Assembly: GCA_903910585.1 (NCBI GenBank)
Contig: CAIWAH010000154.1
Coordinates: 1 to 64,000, forward strand
Direction: 5' to 3'
DNA length: 64,000 bases
DNA from: an uncultured Verrucomicrobiota bacterium
Lineage (GTDB): Bacteria > Verrucomicrobiota > Verrucomicrobiia > Limisphaerales > UBA9464
The position numbers and the translations under genes are program-made. This document shows, piece by piece, positions 18,298-27,006 of the stretch (position 1 is the first letter of the stretch; each line of letters opens with the position of its first letter). The notes under the pieces were generated by a model. It worked only from the letters and a program-made list of their open reading frames with translations, searched no databases and was not told the origin of the DNA.

Positions 18298-19581
18298 ATG
18301 AACATCCTCGACGATCTGGAATGGCGCGGCCTCATCGCTGACTGCACTGACCTGGCGGAGCTGCGCACGCGGCTCAACACCGGCCGGGTCACCCTGTATT
18401 GCGGCTTCGATCCGACCGCCGATTCGCTCCATGTCGGCCATCTGGTGCCGCTCATTTGCCTGCGTCGTTTTCAGAATGCCGGCAACGTGCCGGTCGCTGT
18501 GGCCGGCGGTGCCACAGGCAGCGTGGGGGATCCCAGCGGGAAGTCCGCCGAGCGCAACCTGCTGACCAAGGATCAAATCGCCGCCAACGTTGCCGCGGTC
18601 GGCCCGCAGTTGGCGCGGTTGCTGGATTTTCAGGTGGTGCCGAACACCGCCAAGCTAGTGGACAATGCCTCTTGGACCGACGGGGTCTCGTTCATCGATT
18701 TCCTCCGCGACATCGGCAAGCACTTCACGGTGAACCAGATGATCGCGAAGGAGTCCGTGCGCGCCCGCATGGAGGACCGGGAGGTGGGCATCAGCTTCAC
18801 CGAGTTCAGCTACATGCTGCTTCAGGCGTTCGACTTCTACGTGCTGGCGCGGGACCTGAACTGCACGCTTCAGATCGGCGGATCGGACCAGTGGGGCAAC
18901 ATCACGATGGGGATTGACCTCATCCGGAAGAAGCTCGGGAAGCCGGCGTTTGGGCTGACCTTGCCGCTGATCACGAAATCGGACGGAACCAAGTTCGGCA
19001 AGACCGAGTCCGGCGCCGTGTGGCTGGATCCAAAGAAGACGAGTCCGTATCGGTTCTATCAATTCTGGGTCAACGTCGATGACCGCGACGTCGTCCGCTA
19101 CCTCAAGCTGTTCACCTTCATCGGACGAGACGAAGTGGAAGCGCTCGCGGTCCAACACTCCGCGGATCCGGGGAAACGAGTCGCTCATCGGGCGCTGGCG
19201 AAGGCGATGACCGAGCTCATCCACGGCGAGGCCACGACCCAGGAAGTGATCCGGGCGAGCGAGGTGCTTTTCACCGGGAGTTCCTTGGATGGGCTGAGCG
19301 AGGAGACCTTCAACGACGTCGTTGGCGAGGTCCCGACCCGCAGAATGGAATTGGCAGCGGTCGCGGGCGCGGGGATGCCGGTGGTGGATCTGTTTGTGGC
19401 TTCGGGCCTCTGTCCGAGCAAAGGACAGGCACGGAAAGACCTGGAGGGCGGTGGGCTTTATCTGAACAACGTCCGCCTATCGGAGACCGGCCGCTGCGCG
19501 ACGACGGCCGACCTTCTGTTCGGCAAGCACCTGCTGTTGCGGAAGGGCAAGCGCAACTATGTGGTGATGTCGGCCGCGTGA
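18298..19581 (+). CDS. tyrS: Tyrosyl-tRNA synthetase
   Basis: 427 aa, the normal bacterial length. It charges tRNA-Tyr. The class I signature is HVGH at 45-48 (DSLHVGHLV) and the KMSKS loop is KFGKT (SDGTKFGKTESG, near 235). Tyrosine-specific LYCGFDPTADSL and QIGGSDQWGNI are present. The C-terminal S4 RNA-binding domain is visible in SKGQARKDLEGGGLYLN. It is convergent with the CotH gene, 15 bp apart. Confidence 0.98.
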   Translation: MNILDDLEWRGLIADCTDLAELRTRLNTGRVTLYCGFDPTADSLHVGHLVPLICLRRFQNAGNVPVAVAGGATGSVGDPSGKSAERNLLTKDQIAANVAAVGPQLARLLDFQVVPNTAKLVDNASWTDGVSFIDFLRDIGKHFTVNQMIAKESVRARMEDREVGISFTEFSYMLLQAFDFYVLARDLNCTLQIGGSDQWGNITMGIDLIRKKLGKPAFGLTLPLITKSDGTKFGKTESGAVWLDPKKTSPYRFYQFWVNVDDRDVVRYLKLFTFIGRDEVEALAVQHSADPGKRVAHRALAKAMTELIHGEATTQEVIRASEVLFTGSSLDGLSEETFNDVVGEVPTRRMELAAVAGAGMPVVDLFVASGLCPSKGQARKDLEGGGLYLNNVRLSETGRCATTADLLFGKHLLLRKGKRNYVVMSAA

Positions 19582-19596
19582 GTTGCGACTGCCAGC

Positions 19597-22500
19597 TCAG
19601 CGGGCAGTTGCCCGGTAAAAGCGTCGTCCGTTCGCGCTGTCCACGGGCAAGGTAAGCGTTGTCGGTCCGGTGTTGGTCGCGGACGGCGTCCATGTCCCCA
19701 GTTCGCTCGTGGACTCGAGCACCCAGACTTGGGTGGCCGCGGCCAGGAAGGTGATTTGCAGGGAATTTCCCACCGGCTCAATCGGGCCGAAACCGAATGG
19801 AGCCGCCTGGGTGTCCGCCTTTCCCGGGGAGCCGCCGGGAAGCCAGCTGGTTCGCCAAGAACTGGCAGCGCTGAGGTCTCCTGCGCCTTCCACGATCGGC
19901 ACGAGGGACGGCCCCGCGCCGTCCGCTGCCGTTGGCCAGGGCGACGCATCGTCGTAGGTGACTGAAAAGATGACCTCCCCGCCGGCGGATGTTTTGAGGG
20001 TCACGGTTTCGCCGCCATTGGCCAGGTTGCCATCGAATGGGCCGAACAGCGGAGCGGTGTCTGCCAGTTGGTGGAAGCGGAGGAATCCTGCGCGATTGGT
20101 GGTGCCAATCAGAACGGCGTAGGCCCCGGGCGAAAGCGTGGAGTTGGTCGGAAAGGTGAAGTCGATTCCGGCGGTGAAGTTCGCGCCGTCCAACCGGAGC
20201 GTCTCATGGGTGCTGGCATTGCGAAGTTCCAGAAACTCGAACCCCTCGGGAACCGGATTATACATCAGCTCGGTCAGTTTGAGGTTGGCCACCAGGGCGG
20301 CTCCGTTCTCGGGTTCACCGGCGGTGAATTCAACCGGTGCCGACCAGTTGCTGGTTCGGCCTTCGGCGTCGGTGAACCGCATCCGGGCGCGGTAAAGGCG
20401 TCCAACCCGCAGCGCTTCCTGGGGAAGGACAACGGAACCCGTCTCGGTGATCAGTTCATCACTCTCCCACGTCGGTGTAATCTCGTAGGGCAGGGGTTCA
20501 TCCGGCCGGTAGGCGGGGTGATCCGGCCGTGTAATCTCGGCGACACGGTATTTGACCGATTGAAACGGCGCGTTGCCGGCGAAGCGGGACGCCGTGAACT
20601 GCAGGCGATTGACGGGGAATCCGGGCGGACCGGAATAGGTCAGCGTGGGGCGGATCGGTTTGGCGGGCTCGGCGGACATCGTGTCGAGCGAGAAGTTGGC
20701 ATTGGTGGCCCGATATCCGATGTAGCGCTTCATCCATTCGGAAGCTCCCGCAAATGTTTTGGAAACACCGGAGGCGAGCGGGAACTGGTAATAACGTCCC
20801 TGGCCGGCCTTGCTGGAGTTGACCAAGCTGCTGGCCATGACCGGGTGGTAGTCCCATTGGGCCCGGTCGGCATCGATCAGCGAGAACGCATTCGTGCCGC
20901 GGACCAGCCGGACGTATTCGTCCACAAGACGCCAGGCTTCGTCGGTGTTCCAAAGCAGGTCGCGGATTTCGCGGACGCGGTTCCGGAATTCGCGGCTGAT
21001 GTTGGGATAGCGTGGTGCGGCGGTGCTGAAATCGGAAAGCACCCGGCTCTTGAAGGGTTCGTTCCCGCCCTGCTGGCCGCTGCGATACATGCTGTCGGCC
21101 CACGTGAGGTCGAGGTCCCAGACGACGGTCATCCATTGGCCGGCGTCCGGGTTGTGGTAGAAGAAGTAGTTCTTCCCGTCGGCGATGTCGTAATGGTGGA
21201 TTGCCTGAACGATCGCCTGATAATTGTAGTAGTTCGGCAGGCTGAAATTGGTCCGCCACCAGGATTCGTTCAGGGAGGCGAGCTGGTTCTGAAAGGCGTT
21301 CTGGAAAGCGCGGAGATCCGACTCGTCCACCGGTCCATCGGGCCCGAGGTTGTTGGCGTCACCTCCGCCCCCTTCCATCTTGTAGAGGTTGCCGTCCGGG
21401 AGACCGTGTTCATCGAGGAACCTTCCGTCCGGCTGTTCCAGCGCCAGATAGAGTCCCCAGAAATCCCCGTTGAACTGGTCGCCGGCCTTCGTTTCTTCGG
21501 CTTCGTCTATGATGCGGAAATGGACGAACGTCGAGTGCATCGCCGGTTGGCCGACGAGCTGGAACAGGCGGAACCCGACGCCTTCAAAAAGTCCCTGTTC
21601 GCCGCGGAACCCGTAGTCGCCCTGCTGGATGCATGAACCTAGGTTCAACTTGTTCCAGCCGGTGCGAAGTCTGTGTCCCCAATTGTCGCGGGCTTGGAAG
21701 TCGTGTCCGCGGTTGAAGTCGAACTTCCACATGTTCTTGCCCATGGCGTAGCGCCACACGCCTCCACGCGGCCGCATGCGAATGTGGTCGTAAACCTCGC
21801 CGTCGTAAACAAGGGTCGCATTCCAGTGGTAGTCGTCACCCCGGCTGCGGTCCCGCCATGTGCAGTCCTCGACCGCCTGCTTCTTGGCGATGAGGTGATA
21901 GACCGGCAGCCGGTTCATCTCGTTGGTGGGAACGCTGAATGTCGGAGCCACACCCGGGCGAATGCTCCCGGTCCATTCAGGCACGCCGTCGTAAACGAAC
22001 AGGGCGAAATTGGGCTGTGGATCGTCGGAATAAGGAGCCTGCACGGACGCCCCCAGCCGATCCGTCGCGGTTAGTCGATAGCGGACGAGTTGGCGATGGC
22101 GGACCAACTCAGTCGGGATTGGGGCGACGAACAGGTTGGTGTCGGTCGTGTCCCGGACCATCGGGACGCTGACCCAGTTGGTCGCGAAGGCCGCATCGGT
22201 GATTTCCAGATAGCTTCCCGGCGATACGGATTGGAGCTGAAGCGTGACCGAAGCCACGCCGTCCGGGTCAGTGACCTTGGCGGAAACCATGACCGGCCCG
22301 TCGGAGCGCGGCTGTCGCGGAAAATGGGATACTTGCCGGATCGCGGGCGGGGAGTTCTTCGTGAAGGTGACGTTCTTGCGCCCGGGTGTCGGTCCGCGCT
22401 GGGCCGGCTGCTTCACGGTCCTGACCCGGCAATCGAAGTAACAGTCTGAACTGCCGCTTAGGGCGACGTTGGCAAGTTGAACCGACAGCACATTGCGACC

Positions 22501-23430
22501 GCTGCGAAGCACCCCGTCGGGCAAGGGAACTTCGAATGTGGCGAACGACGTGTCCGCCTCACGATTTGCACTGGCCAAGGCAGAGAAGGGGACCTCGCCT
22601 GCTGACATCGCGGCGTTAATCAGCGGCGCGCCGTTGAGCCAAAGTTTGAATCCGTCATCGTAGAGGGCGTCGATTTGGAGTGCGGTTATCCCTTCCGGAT
22701 CCGCGATCGTGATCTCCCGCCGCAGGAAAACCTGGCTGTAGGTGCCCGCCATGTCGTTCAGCACTGAACCTGGGCGGATTTCTGATCCGGTGTCATAGCC
22801 GATGGGGGCGAGCCCAGTTGCCCAATCGGAATCGTCAAAATCTGTCGCCCGCCACGCGGCAACGGGAGAAGACGCTTCCGTCACACCTTTGCGGTAGCGC
22901 CACAACTCGCCGGTTTGCGCCACCGTGGCGACGCTTCCGGCTGTTTCGCCGACAATTGAGCTTCGCCAGTGTCCCCCGAGGTCGTTGTCCAGCGACGGGT
23001 TGACCAGTTCCATGGACAGTCCCGGGGAGTCACCCACGGTGGGCCAGGGGAAGCCGAGGCCATAACCGACTTCATCGACAACCCGCCCCGAGGAATCCGA
23101 CAGGATGATTCTTTCGCCTGCTCCTGAGAGGCGTCCCAGCCAAGGCCCGAACGCACCGCCAATTTGGAACTTTCGGAAAAGCGCCCCCGGATCTTCCGCC
23201 GCAACCGCAAAACCACCGCCGGGGATTCGCGTTCCCGGAGGAAACGTAAAATCAATCCCGGAACTGAGCTTCCAACCGGAGAGATCAACTTCGGCGACGC
23301 CCGCATTGTGCAGTTCGACGAACTCTACCCGCTCCTGTTTGATGTCTGGAGCCGGATGAATCTCATTGATGACGACTTGGGCTTGAACATTCAAGGCCAT
23401 CCATCCGGCTACCAAAACGGGGAACCTCAT
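19597..23430 (-). CDS. Giant secreted CotH-kinase protein with lamin-tail domains
   Basis: 1277 aa from the ATG at 23430 (MRFPVLVAGWMALNVQAQ signal peptide). Order of modules: a lamin-tail domain at about 20-140 (VVINEIHPAPD, FVELHNAG), a beta-sandwich region, a CotH-like kinase domain around 530-860 (DHIRMRPRGGVWRYAMGKN, FWGLYLALEQPDGRF, WDLDLTWAD), a second lamin-tail domain near 1090-1210 (LTELMYNPVPEGFEFLELRN), and a C-terminal module with WVLESTSELGTW and FYRATAR. CotH proteins phosphorylate spore or surface proteins; the role here is unknown. The gene stands downstream of a TPR and exosortase pair. Confidence 0.88.
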   Translation of the reverse strand: MRFPVLVAGWMALNVQAQVVINEIHPAPDIKQERVEFVELHNAGVAEVDLSGWKLSSGIDFTFPPGTRIPGGGFAVAAEDPGALFRKFQIGGAFGPWLGRLSGAGERIILSDSSGRVVDEVGYGLGFPWPTVGDSPGLSMELVNPSLDNDLGGHWRSSIVGETAGSVATVAQTGELWRYRKGVTEASSPVAAWRATDFDDSDWATGLAPIGYDTGSEIRPGSVLNDMAGTYSQVFLRREITIADPEGITALQIDALYDDGFKLWLNGAPLINAAMSAGEVPFSALASANREADTSFATFEVPLPDGVLRSGRNVLSVQLANVALSGSSDCYFDCRVRTVKQPAQRGPTPGRKNVTFTKNSPPAIRQVSHFPRQPRSDGPVMVSAKVTDPDGVASVTLQLQSVSPGSYLEITDAAFATNWVSVPMVRDTTDTNLFVAPIPTELVRHRQLVRYRLTATDRLGASVQAPYSDDPQPNFALFVYDGVPEWTGSIRPGVAPTFSVPTNEMNRLPVYHLIAKKQAVEDCTWRDRSRGDDYHWNATLVYDGEVYDHIRMRPRGGVWRYAMGKNMWKFDFNRGHDFQARDNWGHRLRTGWNKLNLGSCIQQGDYGFRGEQGLFEGVGFRLFQLVGQPAMHSTFVHFRIIDEAEETKAGDQFNGDFWGLYLALEQPDGRFLDEHGLPDGNLYKMEGGGGDANNLGPDGPVDESDLRAFQNAFQNQLASLNESWWRTNFSLPNYYNYQAIVQAIHHYDIADGKNYFFYHNPDAGQWMTVVWDLDLTWADSMYRSGQQGGNEPFKSRVLSDFSTAAPRYPNISREFRNRVREIRDLLWNTDEAWRLVDEYVRLVRGTNAFSLIDADRAQWDYHPVMASSLVNSSKAGQGRYYQFPLASGVSKTFAGASEWMKRYIGYRATNANFSLDTMSAEPAKPIRPTLTYSGPPGFPVNRLQFTASRFAGNAPFQSVKYRVAEITRPDHPAYRPDEPLPYEITPTWESDELITETGSVVLPQEALRVGRLYRARMRFTDAEGRTSNWSAPVEFTAGEPENGAALVANLKLTELMYNPVPEGFEFLELRNASTHETLRLDGANFTAGIDFTFPTNSTLSPGAYAVLIGTTNRAGFLRFHQLADTAPLFGPFDGNLANGGETVTLKTSAGGEVIFSVTYDDASPWPTAADGAGPSLVPIVEGAGDLSAASSWRTSWLPGGSPGKADTQAAPFGFGPIEPVGNSLQITFLAAATQVWVLESTSELGTWTPSATNTGPTTLTLPVDSANGRRFYRATAR

Positions 23431-23487
23431 GAAGGGACTTTCGGCTCCCAAAGTCCTGCCTGCAAGCGAACGCCCCGTGGCCTGTAA

Positions 23488-25245
23488 TCAGAGAAGCTCT
23501 TTGAGCAGTGCCTGTTCCGCCGGTCGCAGGCGGGCCATGTTGACCTCGCGGGCCGCCCGACGCCCCGCCTCCCGCTGGTCGTTCGCCGCCAGCACCAGTG
23601 CGTGCACGAGCTGCATCCGCGGGGTGCGGTTCTTGGGGGCGATGGCAGTCGATTGGACCAGTTCCAGCGCCTTCGCAGTCCGTCCCAGCCTCAGTTCCGA
23701 CATGGCCAACGCGTAGGTCCAGACCGGATTTGTCGGAGCCTTTTCGTGCAGGCGACTGAGCACAGTGAATGCCTCCGGCAAGTCCTGCCCCGCGACCAGA
23801 TTGGCCCAGGCAAGCTCTGCGCTGAGGTTGTCGTCATTGGGGAACATGCGGTTCAAGCGTCCCGCAACTTCCCTTAACTTGAATTGGTCCTCGATGCGAC
23901 TGAGGAGACGCAAGCACTCCCTCGCAGCGTCAATTGCCGCTCCAGGTTCAGCGGAGATGCGTTGGTAAATGTCCACCGCCACTTCTGGAAGGCCCGCGGT
24001 TTCGGCTTGTTCAGCCAAGATCCGGGCATCCAAAATGGACACCTCTTTGACCGAACCGAGGCTCCTAAACTGGGCCTCAGCTTCAGCTTTGTTTCCGCGA
24101 GCCATCGCCAGCCGTGCCCGGAAGCCGGCCGTCAAGACCTTGCCAATGCTGGGCTCTGAAGTTGCAAGGAAGCCCTCCAATTCTTCCCACTTTTCGGAGG
24201 CTGCAAGAACCGCCGAATAGTGCGGCGCTAACGAGGAATTGGTCTGCGCCATCGCTGCCGGCACGGCCTTAAGCACCGCCGAGTATTGGCGTCCGCTCGC
24301 GGCCCAACCAATCATGGTGGCGAGCCCGAGACCGGAATCCTCTTTGACGTAGCGACTCAGTGCTTCGTGAACAATTTCGGCGGAATTGTCGGGGTTTTGT
24401 CGCTGGCGCAGGTCATAAATCAGGACGTCATCCGCCAATCCCTTGTTTGTTCTGCTTTCGATCTGCCTTTGGAGAATCGCCATTTCCGGTTTGGTGAGAT
24501 TTGGCGATCGGGAGATCCGGTTCTGTGCTGCACGGCTTTCAGGGCGCTGGCTGATTGCCAGGCTAAACAGGAGTTTTCGTCCTTCGTCCTGGTATTTTCC
24601 GCCACGGGGATCGTCCATCAGCAATGATCCGAGCGTCAGCTGGAACCAAGCATTGGTCGGGTCGTTCTTGAGCGCCAGCGCAGATGCCTTGATGGCCCGC
24701 TCAATGTCCCCAGCGAGCAGGTGGTTCTCAACCAGATACTTGAGCGCCAGTGTGTCATTGCTGTTAGCAAGCAGCATCTCCCTGAGGACTTCACGAGCCG
24801 GCTGAAGTCGTTTGGTTGAGTGGGCCAGTTGAATCAAATTGGTTTTCTCTGCCAACCCGCCTTCGCCCGAACCCAAAAGCAATCGGTAGTAGTTGATTCC
24901 GGCCGGATCGGCCCGCAGGCGGCAGAACTCGGCCGCGGCCCTGAGAGTTTCCGGTTCCTTTGGGGCCATGGCCAAGGCGGTCTTTACCTTGCCACCCGCC
25001 GCCACCAGATCGCCCTTGCGCAACGCGGACATCGCTTCAGCTGCGTTTTGCCGCCCGCGAGCGAGTTTGATTTTCGGATAAATGAATTTGGCAACCACCC
25101 CGACAACGACCAGTCCGACAATGCTTCCTACGCCAATCAGCCACAGCCTTCTGATTCTCGCCCGACGCTCCGCACGGGACGATCCAGACCGCTCCGGTCC
25201 GGACTTTACGGGGGAGTCTTCTGGGCTGGCTGCTGGGGCACTCAT
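23488..25245 (-). CDS. Membrane-anchored TPR protein next to the exosortase
   Basis: 585 aa. A charged N-terminus is followed by one membrane helix (LIGVGSIVGLVVVGVVAKFIY) and then about a dozen TPR-like repeats filling the rest, for example AMSALRKGDLVAAGGKVKTA, AIKASALALKNDPTNAWFQL and LSRLHEKAPTNPVWTYALAM. No enzymatic motif is seen. It begins 4 bp after the exosortase stop, so the two are co-translated, and TPR proteins commonly accompany exosortases in polysaccharide export loci. A role in assembling the sorting or export complex is inferred. Confidence 0.8.
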   Translation of the reverse strand: MSAPAASPEDSPVKSGPERSGSSRAERRARIRRLWLIGVGSIVGLVVVGVVAKFIYPKIKLARGRQNAAEAMSALRKGDLVAAGGKVKTALAMAPKEPETLRAAAEFCRLRADPAGINYYRLLLGSGEGGLAEKTNLIQLAHSTKRLQPAREVLREMLLANSNDTLALKYLVENHLLAGDIERAIKASALALKNDPTNAWFQLTLGSLLMDDPRGGKYQDEGRKLLFSLAISQRPESRAAQNRISRSPNLTKPEMAILQRQIESRTNKGLADDVLIYDLRQRQNPDNSAEIVHEALSRYVKEDSGLGLATMIGWAASGRQYSAVLKAVPAAMAQTNSSLAPHYSAVLAASEKWEELEGFLATSEPSIGKVLTAGFRARLAMARGNKAEAEAQFRSLGSVKEVSILDARILAEQAETAGLPEVAVDIYQRISAEPGAAIDAARECLRLLSRIEDQFKLREVAGRLNRMFPNDDNLSAELAWANLVAGQDLPEAFTVLSRLHEKAPTNPVWTYALAMSELRLGRTAKALELVQSTAIAPKNRTPRMQLVHALVLAANDQREAGRRAAREVNMARLRPAEQALLKELL

Positions 25246-25249
25246 CGGA

Positions 25250-26902
25250 TCATTTTGGTTGGCTTACATTCTCGGCCGGTGCGTCGTCGCTCCACTTGAC
25301 CAAGTCCGGAAACAGACGCTCCACCAGCTGGGGTGTCGGCTCTGGCTCGCCCCGATACGGCACGAAAACCGAGAGGATTTCAATGCCCATGAGGTGGCGG
25401 CTGCTGGGCCAGGGATGGTAAACCTCGGGGAGTGCGGTCAGTTTGTTGGAATAATCCATCTCCACTCCTTCGCCGTTTCGCCAGACGCCCCAGACGGACA
25501 GGGCCTTGATCCCGGGCTTTTCGAATCGGAATGCGTAGAACTGGCGCTGCCTGCCATTGAGATTGAGCGTCACGCGTTCGACCTCTCCGACGGGATTCCA
25601 ACCCTGACCAGGCATGCAAATGTCGGGTCGGTGATGGAGAGCTGTTTTGGTGGTGGGCCCAGGCTTCCAGAAGAGATGACTGACGGAAACGCCGCTTTCA
25701 GTGGGGGCAAGCGGAGTCCTTCGGCGAAGTGAGTCCATCGCGGTTACTCCCAGCTCCCGCATGACCTGTTCATCGGGAGCGGTCTCCTCGTTTCCCGAAT
25801 CCTTCTCCAGCTTCAGGTTCAGATAAGGCTGTGTTTGCGGAGAAACCGAGAACTGGAGTGCGAAATACCAGGCATGAACTCCGATGAACGACCCGACTGT
25901 GATGGCGGCCAGCGGCCGGAAATCCGGCAGCCGATGCCAGCGCAGGCCGCCCACCTTGCTCTTCCAATCGGAAAATCCGGCCGGCCAGGGGGCGATGACT
26001 TTGCCCTCCAGCACCTTTCCGAGAACCCAGATCAGGATGTAGAGGCTATACATGGCCACGTTGCCGGCCATGTCGTGAACCTTGTGCATCGCGTCGGTGC
26101 CGCCGTGCTCGGTGACCCACGACAGGTAGAAGGTCCGGCCGAGATTGCTGAACAGGGCCAGCAGGATTCCGCCGGTGACGAGCACAGTTCTGCGAGCCCG
26201 GTTGAGCATGAGGAGTTCGCCCACCGCGAGACTGACCATGAGGCCAGATTGGAGCGAACGAATTCCGCTGCATGCTTCCACGATGCCGACCGTCCCTTTC
26301 GTCAGGTGCAGGACGGCTCCTTCGAGCACCACTGGAATGCCCATCCACAACATGATCTCGGTCACGATCATGGCTACGACGCGGGCCAATTCCTGCTGCA
26401 AGGGCAGCGCAATCTTGGCCGGCCAGGGCACTGCGGTCAGGAAGAACAGGACCGGGAACATGATCAGCACCGCCAGCCGTCGGCCGCCCAACCACCAAGC
26501 ACCCAGGAGGGAAAAGAAAACTTTGGCGAGATTGATGGCCCACAGGACGATTCCCGAGTTGTGATACTCCGCCCGATACACCTCCAACGGAAACAGGCCC
26601 AACCCAATTACGGCGAGCAACCAGGGGGAAAGACGGGATCGCTTGCGTTCGTCGTCGCGGCTGATTTCCGCCCAGAACTCCGGGCTTTGTTCCGCCAATC
26701 GGCGCCACAGGAAGAAGAACATCAGGAACGGAACCACCCAGCCGTAGGAGTAATTCGGGTCACGTTCCCACCACGGCATGCAGACGATGATCGACCAGCT
26801 CCACAGCAGCACTTCAACGGCGGTGAAGGCCCAGTTGGACCAGATGGGTGCCAGCGAGCGGCCGGCCGGGGCGGTGTCGGCGGAGACCGGGGCGTTGTTC
26901 AT
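25250..26902 (-). CDS. Exosortase fused to an EpsI-like domain
   Basis: 550 aa. The first 330 residues hold eight or so membrane helices with the exosortase catalytic triad: Cys211 in VEACSGIRSL, Arg256 in NLGRTFYLSW and His276 in HKVHDMAGN. The C-terminal 200 residues are an EpsI-type periplasmic domain, shown by HHRPDICMPGQGWNPVG and later WGVWRNGEG. Exosortases cleave and transfer PEP-CTERM-like proteins to the cell surface, usually with EPS production. No PEP-CTERM tail was found on any protein in this window, so targets lie elsewhere. Confidence 0.9.
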   Translation of the reverse strand: MNNAPVSADTAPAGRSLAPIWSNWAFTAVEVLLWSWSIIVCMPWWERDPNYSYGWVVPFLMFFFLWRRLAEQSPEFWAEISRDDERKRSRLSPWLLAVIGLGLFPLEVYRAEYHNSGIVLWAINLAKVFFSLLGAWWLGGRRLAVLIMFPVLFFLTAVPWPAKIALPLQQELARVVAMIVTEIMLWMGIPVVLEGAVLHLTKGTVGIVEACSGIRSLQSGLMVSLAVGELLMLNRARRTVLVTGGILLALFSNLGRTFYLSWVTEHGGTDAMHKVHDMAGNVAMYSLYILIWVLGKVLEGKVIAPWPAGFSDWKSKVGGLRWHRLPDFRPLAAITVGSFIGVHAWYFALQFSVSPQTQPYLNLKLEKDSGNEETAPDEQVMRELGVTAMDSLRRRTPLAPTESGVSVSHLFWKPGPTTKTALHHRPDICMPGQGWNPVGEVERVTLNLNGRQRQFYAFRFEKPGIKALSVWGVWRNGEGVEMDYSNKLTALPEVYHPWPSSRHLMGIEILSVFVPYRGEPEPTPQLVERLFPDLVKWSDDAPAENVSQPK

Positions 26903-26944
26903 GGGCGGAGGTGGTAGCGCAAGCAGTCCGGGACGGTCAAAGTG

Positions 26945-26992
26945 AAGTGACCGCCAATCCGCTGCCTACATCGGCGGCGGTGGCGGTCACTT
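26945..26992 (-). terminator. Strong hairpin between the PVC cytochrome and exosortase genes
   Basis: AAGTGACCGCCA at 26945-26956 pairs perfectly with TGGCGGTCACTT at 26981-26992 (12 bp), with a 24-base loop. On the minus strand it lies 14 bp after the cytochrome stop and 42 bp before the exosortase start. It is followed only by a weak T-rich stretch, so it could be a terminator or a leader structure of the exosortase mRNA. Confidence 0.5.
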
Positions 26993-27006
26993 GAGGCATC
27001 AGGGCA

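Noticed and set aside
19581..19610. Bidirectional terminator between tyrS and the giant CotH gene
   Set aside because: A six-base stem (ACTGCC/GGCAGT) exists, but it is inside the CotH coding end and has no T-run in either direction.
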